Origin: Moraxellaceae bacterium
GTDB taxonomy: Bacteria; Pseudomonadota; Gammaproteobacteria; Pseudomonadales; UBA3067
Reading direction: 5' to 3'
DNA length: 7,707 bases
NCBI GenBank assembly: GCA_002401525.1
Contig: NVTH01000163.1
Coordinates: 1-7,707 of the forward strand
The position numbers were made by a program, and so were the translations under genes. The notes beneath the pieces were generated by a model that did no database searches, was not told where the DNA came from, and saw only the letters and a list, made by a program, of their open reading frames with translations. Of this stretch, positions 1-6,369 are shown one piece after another. Each line of letters opens with the position of its first letter. The first letter of the stretch is position 1.

Positions 1-1091
1 GATCTGGCCATATGCCGGGTGCTGGCTCCCTGCCTATCGACCAGATACAGGTGGATGGCCGCCTGAAAGATGCAGCCGAGTTAATCAAAATTTTTGATGA
101 TTTGGGCGTAGAGCAAGAGGCCTATCTGTCTGTCAATCAATCAGTAAAGCAATCGTTAAAACAAGCAGTAATACAAGACGGTGCGGGGGTGGTTGAACGA
201 ATTGATTGGCCGAGTTTAGGCGGTCTCTTGAAGGCGAGAGAGAAAGACAGTCATAAAGGAACATTTGGCCACGTGTTGGTGGTGGGCGGTAATTACGGCA
301 TGGCGGGAGCGGTGGCGATGGCCGGTGAGGCTGCGTTACGAGTGGGCGCGGGGATGGTGAGTATTGCCACCCGCCCGGAGCATGTCTCAACCGTCACAGC
401 CTTGCGCCCGGAAATGATGACTCACGGTATTGAGAGCGCAGCGCAGTTGGGGCCTCTTATTAACAAAGCGACGGTGATCGTGTTGGGGCCAGGCTTAGGG
501 CAGGATAAATGGGCCCAGCAAGTCTTTGGGGCGATTATTGATTGCGGTAAATCCATGGTGATCGATGCAGATGCGCTTAATTTATTAGCGGTGAATTGTT
601 TTGATGAAAACGCCGAGCAATCCAGGGAGCGGACTCATCGATGGATATTAACCCCTCATCCTGGAGAAGCTGGGCGCTTGATGGCTTGCGAAAGCTCAGA
701 AATAGGCCAAGATAGATTTCGAGCGGCACTGCAGTTACAGAAAAAATATCGCGCCACCGTGGTTTTGAAGGGGGCGGGTACCCTCGTTAGTGCTGAGATG
801 GTTAGTGCTGAGGCCGTCAGTACTGAAATTGCCAAGACTCAATCGTTGCGTTTAGCCAGTGTGGGCAATCCGGGGATGGCGAGTGCTGGGATGGGAGACG
901 TATTAAGTGGCATAATAGGCGGCCTGCTCGCGCAAGGCTTGAATGACGTTGATGCGGCGAGTCTGGGTGTGGTGTTTCATGGCGCTGCTGCGGACCGGTC
1001 GGCTGCTGAAAATGGTGAGCGAGGTTTGCTAGCGACCGACTTATTCGCGCATTTGCGAATCTTGGTGAATGGTTCAATTGCTGACAATTAA
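1..1091 (+). CDS. nnr: Bifunctional NAD(P)H-hydrate repair enzyme Nnr, 3' part (5' end outside window)
   Basis: This enzyme repairs hydrated NADH and NADPH in the cytoplasm. An N-terminal epimerase domain interconverts the R and S hydrates, and a C-terminal ADP-dependent dehydratase restores NAD(P)H. The frame is open from base 3, and the first ATG at 12 is not a credible start: the residues after it, ending in FDDLGVEQEAYL (28-39, counted from that Met), resemble the end of the YjeF_N domain. The dehydratase domain then follows complete: HKGTFGHVLVVGG (81-93), GPGLG (159-163), DADALNLLA (185-193), TPHPGEA (214-220), KGAGT (253-257) and GMASAGMGDVLSG (288-300), whose Asp296 is the expected catalytic residue. 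Two local oddities are a four-residue repeat in the interdomain linker (40-55) and a VSAE-type repeat in a loop (259-273). E. coli YjeF is shorter at the loop. The stop lies 77 bases before tsaE, its usual neighbour. Identification is firm; most of the epimerase domain cannot be judged here. Confidence 0.95.
   Translation, partial: SGHMPGAGSLPIDQIQVDGRLKDAAELIKIFDDLGVEQEAYLSVNQSVKQSLKQAVIQDGAGVVERIDWPSLGGLLKAREKDSHKGTFGHVLVVGGNYGMAGAVAMAGEAALRVGAGMVSIATRPEHVSTVTALRPEMMTHGIESAAQLGPLINKATVIVLGPGLGQDKWAQQVFGAIIDCGKSMVIDADALNLLAVNCFDENAEQSRERTHRWILTPHPGEAGRLMACESSEIGQDRFRAALQLQKKYRATVVLKGAGTLVSAEMVSAEAVSTEIAKTQSLRLASVGNPGMASAGMGDVLSGIIGGLLAQGLNDVDAASLGVVFHGAAADRSAAENGERGLLATDLFAHLRILVNGSIADN
129..176 (+). 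repeat. Degenerate 4 x 12-bp in-frame tandem repeat in the Nnr linker
   Basis: Four consecutive 12-base units encode SVNQ, SVKQ, SLKQ and AVIQ. The units are diverged at the DNA level but keep Gln in the fourth position and a small-then-aliphatic pair in the first two. The repeat sits between the end of the epimerase domain and the dehydratase domain, so it probably lengthens a flexible or helical linker. Repeat structure is seen directly; origin by duplication is inferred. Confidence 0.6.
786..830 (+). repeat. 3 x 15-bp in-frame tandem repeat inside Nnr
   Basis: Three adjacent 15-base units (786-800, 801-815, 816-830) encode VSAEM, VSAEA and VSTEI. Units 1 and 2 share their first 12 bases; unit 3 differs from them at a few positions. 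The repeat lies between the KGAGT motif and the GNPGMAS motif. There, E. coli YjeF has only a short loop, so the insertion is probably surface exposed and tolerated. Confidence 0.8.
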
Positions 1092-1110
1092 TGGCTTAAA
1101 TTTAAACACT

Positions 1111-1136
1111 TAACGCAAGCTTTCATTGCTGCGTTG
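1111..1136 (+). other. Inverted repeat in the nnr-tsaE gap
   Basis: AACGCA-A-GC (1112-1120) pairs with GCTGCGTT (1128-1135), leaving one bulged A and a loop of about seven bases. No T-run follows, so it does not look like an intrinsic terminator. It could be an mRNA stability or processing stem between nnr and tsaE. The pairing is visible; any role is inferred. Confidence 0.35.
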
Positions 1137-1168
1137 GATTGTTAAACCCAATAGGAATCATCGAATAA

Positions 1169-1738
1169 GTGCAAAGCGAAGCAGTGTGTTGGTCCCTAAG
1201 CAATGAAGAGCAGACCGTTTTGGCGGGCTTTTACGTCGGGGAGTCGTTAAAAGGTAACGGTGTGGTGCATTTGGTGGGTGAAATGGGCGCGGGTAAAACC
1301 ACCTTTAGTCGGGGGGTATTGCGCCATTACGGTCATGAGGGGGCAGTGAAAAGCCCCACTTATACCTTAGTAGAGCCCTATTCCTTGAGTCAATGCGAGA
1401 TTTATCACTTTGATTTGTTTCGTTTGTCGGATCCAGAGGAGTTCAATTACCTCGGCTTTGACGACTATTTCTCATCGCGGTCCATTTGTTTAGTGGAATG
1501 GCCAGAAAAAGGGGCTGATTTTTTGCCCTTATGCGATTTAATAATTACTATTAAAAGTCACAGCCAACGGCCTGAAAAAATTAGTAATTTTAACTCTGGC
1601 GTGAGTGAAAACGAAGCCTGTCAAAGCGGGCCAATAAATCAGGCGACAGCCCCTATCGAAGGCCGAAGCCTCACCATTACTGCCGGTAGTGATTATGGAA
1701 GAACGCTAATGAAAGCATTAGCAAAGAAGTCACTGTAA
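1169..1738 (+). CDS. tsaE: tRNA threonylcarbamoyladenosine biosynthesis ATPase TsaE
   Basis: TsaE is the P-loop ATPase that works with TsaD and TsaB to make t6A at position 37 of ANN-decoding tRNAs, in the cytoplasm. The protein shows the Walker A motif GEMGAGKTT (37-45, Lys43), the family signature KSPTYTLVEPY (61-71), HFDLFRL (80-86) and ICLVEWPEKG (106-115). The start is GTG: an in-frame TAA (1166-1168) directly precedes 1169, so GTG 1169 is the longest possible start. GTG 1184 is the main alternative. The nearest Shine-Dalgarno-like bases for 1169 are AGGA at 1153-1156, rather distant. At 189 residues it exceeds the E. coli protein (about 153). Most of the excess is a polar insert at roughly residues 131-164, just before the final strand and helix (GRSLTITAGSDYGRTLMKAL). 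Order nnr-tsaE-amiB is the classic one. Identification is firm; the exact start is not. Confidence 0.95.
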   Translation: MQSEAVCWSLSNEEQTVLAGFYVGESLKGNGVVHLVGEMGAGKTTFSRGVLRHYGHEGAVKSPTYTLVEPYSLSQCEIYHFDLFRLSDPEEFNYLGFDDYFSSRSICLVEWPEKGADFLPLCDLIITIKSHSQRPEKISNFNSGVSENEACQSGPINQATAPIEGRSLTITAGSDYGRTLMKALAKKSL

Positions 1739-1753
1739 GCCAATTTGATTGGC
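1739..1753 (+). other. Short hairpin just after the tsaE stop
   Basis: GCCAAT and ATTGGC form a perfect 6-bp stem around a three-base loop, beginning at the first base after the tsaE stop codon. No T-tract follows, so termination is unlikely. It may protect or pause the transcript, but the function is unknown. Confidence 0.3.
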
Positions 1754-1787
1754 ATGACCGAAATCGGAATGGACTCTAATTTAGGCA

Positions 1788-1850
1788 AGTACTAACGAAA
1801 CCAGTATTACTAAATCAGTAGTACTTAAAAAAAGTACTACCAAAAGTAGC
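1788..1850 (+). repeat. Degenerate AGTACT-type direct repeats upstream of amiB, including a 9-bp hairpin
   Basis: Copies of AGTACT/AGTATT/AGTAGT/AGTACT/AGTAGC begin at 1788, 1803, 1817, 1833 and 1845, about 12-16 bases apart and separated by A-rich spacers. Within them GTAGTACTT (1818-1826) is perfectly complementary to AAGTACTAC (1832-1840) with a loop of five A residues. The stem ends 15 bases before the amiB ATG at 1856, so it could affect translation initiation if that start is used. There is no T-tract, so it is not a typical terminator. Repeats are seen directly; any regulatory role is inferred. Confidence 0.6.
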
Positions 1851-1855
1851 CATTT

Positions 1856-3256
1856 ATGAAATTAAAATTTGTCATTTCCTTTGGCGGCCACTCTGCCCAT
1901 CCAAAGAGATCGATGCGAGGGGGGGCGCTGCTAAAAGCGGGGCTCTTAATGCTTGGACTTGGGTTCGGACTTGGATTGGGTAATTCGGTCTGGGCTGCCT
2001 CGGTAGAAGGGGTGCGCTTATGGAAAGCGCCGGATCATACGCGATTTGTGTTCGACCTCAATGTCGCCACACCTCACCATGTGTTTATGCTGGATAACCC
2101 TCATCGAGTGGTGGTGGATTTAGAAAAAACCACCATGCAGACTTTATTGGGGCATCTCGATTATTCCGACACCTTTGTTTCTCAGATTCGCAGTGCCAAG
2201 CAAAAAAATGGCAACCTGCGAGTGGTGTTTGATTTAACACAGGCACTCAAACCTAAAAGTTTTTCTTTATCCCCTAACGATCAATACGGCCATCGGCTGG
2301 TGATCGATTTGTACAACAACGCTCCTAAAGTGGTGAAAACTGAAACTAACATTGCCAAGGTGAAGTCCAATAACGAGTTTCGAAATGTCATTGTTGCCAT
2401 CGATGCAGGGCATGGCGGAGAAGATCCGGGGGCCATTGGCAAAAAAGGCAGTAAAGAAAAGGACATCGTATTAGCCATCGCGCGTCAATTAGAGCGCTTA
2501 ATGAAAAAAGAAAAAGGCATCACGCCGGTGTTAATTCGTGATGGTGATTATTATTTAAAACTGGATAAGCGTCGTCAGCTGGCTCGGGAAAAATACAATG
2601 CAGACATGTTTATTTCCATTCACGCGGATGCGTTTAAAGATCAGCGCGCACACGGCGCTTCGGTGTTTACCTTGTCTCGCAGTGGGGCGACTAGTGGCAT
2701 GGCGCGTTACCTAGCGGAAAAAGCCAATCAATCCGATATTGTCGGCGGCGTGATCACTGAGGAAGAGAATGAACTGATGCGTCGAGTGCTGGTGGACCTT
2801 GCCATGGAAGGGGTACTTGAGCACAGTTTTTATCTAGGCAAGCATATTTTAGAAGAACTTGGTGACGTCTCTGCGCTGCATAAAAAGCGAGTCGAGCAAG
2901 CTGGCTTTCGGGTCCTAAAATCTCCGGAAATGGTATCGCTATTGGTTGAAACAGGTTTTATTTCAAACCCTAAAGAAGAAAAATTGTTGCGCACCAAAGC
3001 CTATCAAAAGAAATTGGCGAGAGCGGTGTTGTCCGGGACCCGTGAATACTTTACCCGTTACCCCTTGCCGGGGACTTACTACGCGTGGAAGAAGCAACAC
3101 AGCGGGCAGTTTGCACGCCATACCATTAAAAAGGGCGACACCCTGTCCACCATTGCCAATTATTATCACGTCCCCGTCAAACATTTAAGGGAAGTGAATC
3201 AGATCGAAACCGATGTGATTCGGGTCGGCAAAGTATTGTTAATTCCACAAGGTTAG
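1856..3256 (+). CDS. amiB: N-acetylmuramoyl-L-alanine amidase AmiB (AMIN, Amidase_3, LysM)
   Basis: This periplasmic zinc amidase cleaves the amide bond between MurNAc and L-Ala so that daughter cells can separate. The N-terminus is a signal peptide with a Gly/Leu-rich core (about 28-42) and probable cleavage after SVWA (44-47). An AMIN domain (about 49-152) targets the septum. Amidase_3 spans about 178-397, with expected zinc ligands His186 (DAGHGG), Glu201 (KEKDIVL), His256 (ISIHADA) and catalytic Glu365 (LLVETGFISN). The segment around 301-335 (EEENELMRRVL onward) matches the position of the autoinhibitory helix relieved by EnvC-type activators. One LysM domain (about 421-464) should bind peptidoglycan. 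The start is uncertain: ATG 1856 gives 19 polar residues before the usual signal-peptide layout, whereas ATG 1913 (Met20) gives a compact one. Neither has a strong Shine-Dalgarno. mutL follows after 11 bases, so the two are probably co-transcribed. Confidence 0.95.
   Translation: MKLKFVISFGGHSAHPKRSMRGGALLKAGLLMLGLGFGLGLGNSVWAASVEGVRLWKAPDHTRFVFDLNVATPHHVFMLDNPHRVVVDLEKTTMQTLLGHLDYSDTFVSQIRSAKQKNGNLRVVFDLTQALKPKSFSLSPNDQYGHRLVIDLYNNAPKVVKTETNIAKVKSNNEFRNVIVAIDAGHGGEDPGAIGKKGSKEKDIVLAIARQLERLMKKEKGITPVLIRDGDYYLKLDKRRQLAREKYNADMFISIHADAFKDQRAHGASVFTLSRSGATSGMARYLAEKANQSDIVGGVITEEENELMRRVLVDLAMEGVLEHSFYLGKHILEELGDVSALHKKRVEQAGFRVLKSPEMVSLLVETGFISNPKEEKLLRTKAYQKKLARAVLSGTREYFTRYPLPGTYYAWKKQHSGQFARHTIKKGDTLSTIANYYHVPVKHLREVNQIETDVIRVGKVLLIPQG
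1955..1978 (+). repeat. 2 x 12-bp in-frame tandem repeat in the AmiB signal peptide
   Basis: Two adjacent 12-base units (1955-1966 and 1967-1978) match at 10 of 12 positions and encode GLGF and GLGL in the hydrophobic core of the signal peptide. This explains the unusual Gly/Leu alternation there. Tandem duplication is the simplest inferred origin. Confidence 0.65.
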
Positions 3257-3257
3257 T

Positions 3258-3262
3258 TGAGG
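3258..3262 (+). promoter_or_regulatory. mutL ribosome binding site
   Basis: TGAGG lies five bases before the mutL ATG at 3268 and overlaps no coding sequence. It begins directly after the amiB stop, supporting this start and coupled expression of amiB and mutL. Confidence 0.6.
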
Positions 3263-3267
3263 CTCTA

Positions 3268-5211
3268 ATGCGCATTGAATTGCTTAATTCTCGTTTATCG
3301 AATCAAATCGCTGCCGGTGAAGTGGTGGAGCGCCCCGCATCGGTGGTGAAAGAGTTGGTTGAAAATTGCTTGGATGCAGGCGCGACTCGGATTGATATTG
3401 ATGTTGAGCAAGGCGGCGTTAAACTGATTCGTATTCGCGATGATGGGCAAGGCGTTCATAAGGATGATTTGGCTTTGGCGTTAAGTCGGCATGCCACCAG
3501 CAAAATTAAAGAGCTGGATGATTTAGAACATATCGTAAGCTTGGGCTTTCGAGGTGAAGCGCTAGCGTCGATCAGTTCGGTGTCTCGTTTAACCTTAACG
3601 TCGGGCACAGCGGAGCAAGACACAGCTTGGCAGGTGCGCGCTGAAGGCTTGACCATGCAGCCTGTGGTGGAGGCGGCAGTTCATCCTCGCGGTGCGACGG
3701 TAGAAGTGCGGGATTTATTTTTTAATACCCCGGCGCGGCGTAAATTTTTAAAAACTGAAAAAACTGAATACGGCCATCTTGAAGAAGTGGTGAGAAGGAT
3801 GGCGCTGAGCCATTTTGGGACTGCATTTTATTTGCGCCATAATCAACGCAGCGTATTGCAGCTAAAAGCGGCCACCACATTGGCTGAAAGAGAGCGCCGA
3901 GTGGCCTCCTTGTATGGCCCCGCGTTTATGGAAAATTGTTTCCCCGTGGAAATGAGCCGTAACGGCTTGGATTTGAGTGGTTGGGTGGGGCTGCCGAGTT
4001 TCTCTCGCAGTCAAGCGGATCAGCAATGCTTTTTTGTGAATGGGCGAATTATCCGCGATAAATTGGTCACCCATGCGATTCGTCAAGCCTATCACGACGT
4101 ACTGTTTTCCAGGCGTCATCCAGTCTATGTGTTGTTCTTAAGTTTAGATCCGGCATTGGTGGATGTGAATGTGCATCCTGCCAAGCAAGAGGTGCGCTTT
4201 CGTGAAAGCCGAATGGTGCATGATTTTCTTTTCAGTGCATTGCATCGAGCCATTGCCGATATCTCCCCTGATTCCATCGCCGAATCTCCTGGATCTGTTT
4301 CGCCAGGCGCGCAGTTGAGCCAGTCCATATCTGCGTCGACGAATACCGTGAGTTTGTTTCCGGGGCAAGGCGTTTCCGAGCTGGAATCTAAAGCATCTAC
4401 ACCTACGCTTACACCTGCACCCCAGCAGGCTAATTTCGCACTGTTGTCTGAAGCGGGTGAACGCAGTAGCGCGCCGAACAGTGGCATCAATCGATGGCAG
4501 TCGCCAATGCAGGTGGATACCTTGGGGGTGCGAGAGCAGTTAGCGATTTATAATCGGTTATCCTCTGAAACCCGGTCGAGGGAGGATGCCTCGGGCGCTG
4601 GAGATGTTTTTACAGCGCAAGAAGAAGTGCCGCCGCTTGGTTTTGCGTTAGCTCAGTTGTTGGGGATTTATATCCTCGCTCAAGATGCGCACGGATTAAT
4701 TATTGTCGATATGCATGCAGCGCACGAGCGTATTACTTATGAGCGTTTGAAGTCTACCTACAGTGAAGAGCAAATAGTCAGCCAACCATTGTTGGTGCCT
4801 ATTTCTATACTGGTGAGTGAGAAAGAAGCGCGATTTGCAGCGAATGAGGAAGCATTGTTCCTTTCTCTTGGTTTTGAAATCGAGCAGCTTGGCCCTGAAA
4901 TGGTCACGGTTCGTCAAGTGCCCGCTTTATTGCGCAATGGGGATATTGAAACACTAGTGCGCGATGTGTTTGCTGAGTTGATGGAGTTTGGTATCAGCAA
5001 GCGCGTTGAAAATGACATTAATAAATTGTTGGGCACCATGGCGTGTCACGGTTCTGTGAGAGCCAATCGAACCCTTGCCATTCCAGAAATGAATGCGTTG
5101 TTGCGAGACATTGAGCAAACAGAGCGAAGCGGTCAGTGCAATCATGGCCGTCCCACCTGGACTCGAATGGATTTAAAAGAGTTAGATCGGCTATTTTTAC
5201 GAGGTCAGTAG
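3268..5211 (+). CDS. mutL: DNA mismatch repair protein MutL, endonuclease-type
   Basis: MutL links mismatch recognition by MutS to strand incision. The N-terminal GHKL ATPase is complete: NQIAAGEVVERPASVVKELVEN (12-33, with catalytic Glu29 and Mg-binding Asn33), DDG (58-60), TSKI (77-80), GFRGEAL (93-99), FFVNGR (255-260) and Lys306 in NVHPAKQEVRF. A low-complexity linker covers about 333-452. The C-terminal domain carries the metal-binding endonuclease set: DMHAAHERITYE (481-492), which fits DQHA(X)2E(X)4E apart from Gln to Met, plus ACHGSVRA (592-599) and CNHGRP (624-629). E. coli MutL lacks the first motif and relies on MutH; Pseudomonas-type MutL proteins have it. So this one is predicted to nick DNA itself in a methyl-independent pathway. 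The 647-residue length is normal. The start is well supported by TGAGG. miaA begins about 41-56 bases downstream. Confidence 0.98.
   Translation: MRIELLNSRLSNQIAAGEVVERPASVVKELVENCLDAGATRIDIDVEQGGVKLIRIRDDGQGVHKDDLALALSRHATSKIKELDDLEHIVSLGFRGEALASISSVSRLTLTSGTAEQDTAWQVRAEGLTMQPVVEAAVHPRGATVEVRDLFFNTPARRKFLKTEKTEYGHLEEVVRRMALSHFGTAFYLRHNQRSVLQLKAATTLAERERRVASLYGPAFMENCFPVEMSRNGLDLSGWVGLPSFSRSQADQQCFFVNGRIIRDKLVTHAIRQAYHDVLFSRRHPVYVLFLSLDPALVDVNVHPAKQEVRFRESRMVHDFLFSALHRAIADISPDSIAESPGSVSPGAQLSQSISASTNTVSLFPGQGVSELESKASTPTLTPAPQQANFALLSEAGERSSAPNSGINRWQSPMQVDTLGVREQLAIYNRLSSETRSREDASGAGDVFTAQEEVPPLGFALAQLLGIYILAQDAHGLIIVDMHAAHERITYERLKSTYSEEQIVSQPLLVPISILVSEKEARFAANEEALFLSLGFEIEQLGPEMVTVRQVPALLRNGDIETLVRDVFAELMEFGISKRVENDINKLLGTMACHGSVRANRTLAIPEMNALLRDIEQTERSGQCNHGRPTWTRMDLKELDRLFLRGQ
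4396..4419 (+). repeat. Weak 2 x 12-bp in-frame repeat in the MutL linker
   Basis: Two adjacent 12-base units encode STPT and LTPA and match at 8 of 12 bases, within the Ser/Thr/Pro-rich interdomain linker (residues 377-384). The similarity could arise by chance in such biased sequence. Confidence 0.35.
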
Positions 5212-5252
5212 TGCTCTGCTATTAAATTACGGTGTGCTTTTTTAATTAATCA

Positions 5253-6302
5253 GTGGTACCCATCTCCATGACGTCCCCCACCATTACTTCTCCGTCACAC
5301 CTGAATCAAGACGGCAAGCCGCCAGCAATTTTTTTAATGGGCCCAACTGCCAGTGGAAAAACAGCGTTGGCGATGAAAATCATTGAATTGTTGCCGTGCG
5401 AGATAATCAGCGTGGATTCGACCTTGGTTTATCGAGGCATGGACATTGGATCGGCAAAACCCAGTGCTGAGGAATTGGCGAAGGCGCCTCATCGTCTGAT
5501 TGATATTCGTGATCCCAGTGAGCCGTATTCAGCGGCGGACTTTCGGGACGATGCGCTTCGACACATGAAGCAGATTACTGAGGCCGGCCGTATTCCATTG
5601 TTGGTGGGTGGTACCATGCTTTATTTTAAAGTCTTGCTGGAGGGGATTGCTGAATTGCCAGGCGCCGATGCGGATATTAGACGGGCGTTGGTGACGCAGG
5701 CGGAGCTAGAGGGTTGGGATTCTTTGCACCAAGAATTGCAGCGCGTCGATCCTGAGTCGGCGTTGCGAATTCATAAGAATGATAAGCAGCGCGTACAGCG
5801 TGCTCTGGAAGTTTACAGGAGTACTGGCAAGTCGCTCACAGAATTAACCAATGAAAAGAAAAATAGTGCCTTAAATGGCCGTTGGGGAGAAGCTTCTACG
5901 CAGACTTTTCCGTATAATGTCACTAGTTTTGCGATTGCTCCAAAGGATCGCGCATTGCTACATAAGCGAATTGCTGACCGATTCGGTTTGATGATTGAAC
6001 AAGGGTTTTTAGATGAAGTTCAGTCTTTGTATCGTCGAAACGAATTGACTCCCGATTTGCCCGCCCTTCGCGCTGTAGGGTATCGGCAAGCATGGGAGTA
6101 TTTGAATGGCAGTCTTGATTATGATGCTATGCTTGAGAGGAGCATTATTGCCACTCGTCAATTGGCCAAACGGCAAATGACGTGGCTGCGAAGCTGGGAA
6201 AACGTGCATTGGTTTGATAGTGATCGGGAAGATTTAACGCAAGATTTATTGAAAGTTTTGCAAACGGTTACTATATCTAATGACACTAGCACGAAATATT
6301 GA
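5253..6302 (+). CDS. miaA: tRNA dimethylallyltransferase MiaA
   Basis: MiaA transfers a dimethylallyl group to N6 of A37 in tRNAs reading codons that start with U, the first step to ms2i6A. It shows the P-loop GPTASGKT (30-37), [17 protein letters not shown] (54-70, with the conserved Asp55), HRLIDIRDP (80-88), [11 protein letters not shown] (92-102), [17 protein letters not shown] (115-131), [24 protein letters not shown] (175-198), [11 protein letters not shown] (274-284) and [14 protein letters not shown] (302-315). The full frame starts at GTG 5253; ATG 5268 (Met6) gives 344 residues and is at least as likely, since neither has a clear Shine-Dalgarno. The protein is longer than E. coli MiaA (about 316), partly through extra N-terminal residues and about 13 more polar residues around 200-218. 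It sits between mutL and hfq as in E. coli, where hfq promoters lie inside miaA; I could not pick such promoters here. Confidence 0.97.
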   Translation: MVPISMTSPTITSPSHLNQDGKPPAIFLMGPTASGKTALAMKIIELLPCEIISVDSTLVYRGMDIGSAKPSAEELAKAPHRLIDIRDPSEPYSAADFRDDALRHMKQITEAGRIPLLVGGTMLYFKVLLEGIAELPGADADIRRALVTQAELEGWDSLHQELQRVDPESALRIHKNDKQRVQRALEVYRSTGKSLTELTNEKKNSALNGRWGEASTQTFPYNVTSFAIAPKDRALLHKRIADRFGLMIEQGFLDEVQSLYRRNELTPDLPALRAVGYRQAWEYLNGSLDYDAMLERSIIATRQLAKRQMTWLRSWENVHWFDSDREDLTQDLLKVLQTVTISNDTSTKY

Positions 6303-6323
6303 ACAACTACTGTTTACGCTGAC

Positions 6324-6346
6324 GGCCTTTGGCCTTTTCTTTTTTT
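6324..6346 (+). terminator. Weak hairpin plus T-rich tract between miaA and hfq (possible attenuator or Hfq site)
   Basis: GGCC-TTT-GGCC makes a short all-GC 4-bp stem (6324-6334), followed by TTTTCTTTTTTT (6335-6346). The shape resembles an intrinsic terminator, but the stem is shorter than usual, so it may only attenuate read-through. A stem followed by a U-rich tract is also the kind of RNA bound by the proximal face of Hfq, and it lies in the hfq leader. Function is inferred. Confidence 0.35.
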
Positions 6347-6357
6347 GAAGTTTTTAT

Positions 6358-6362
6358 AGGAG
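6358..6362 (+). promoter_or_regulatory. hfq ribosome binding site
   Basis: AGGAG lies seven bases before the hfq ATG at 6370 and is the strongest Shine-Dalgarno sequence in the window. This fits an abundant protein. Its neighbourhood (6355-6362) is complementary, with one bulge, to bases just after the hfq stop (6654-6662). Confidence 0.75.
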
Positions 6363-6369
6363 CTCTCTT

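Noticed and set aside
133..1077. Minus-strand open frames opposite nnr (133-390, 817-1077)
   Set aside because: They lie fully antisense to a well-conserved gene, encode low-complexity His/Pro/Ser-rich peptides without a recognisable domain, and have no supporting start context.
1111..1753. Hairpins at 1111-1136 and 1739-1753 as intrinsic terminators
   Set aside because: Neither is followed by a T-tract, and the genes around them are expected to be co-transcribed.
1749..1780. Possible sigma70 promoter TTGGCA / TCTAAT before amiB
   Set aside because: Each hexamer is 5/6 to consensus, but the 20-base spacer is too long for a normal promoter, and the -35 overlaps a hairpin.
1788..1850. CRISPR-like or attachment-site interpretation of the AGTACT repeats
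   Set aside because: Units are only 6-9 bases, degenerate and spaced by about 15 bases, with no cas or integrase gene nearby.
3862..4490. Minus-strand open frames opposite mutL (3862-4119, 4125-4490 and others)
   Set aside because: The MutL frame is unambiguous here, and the antisense translations look like shadows of its codons.
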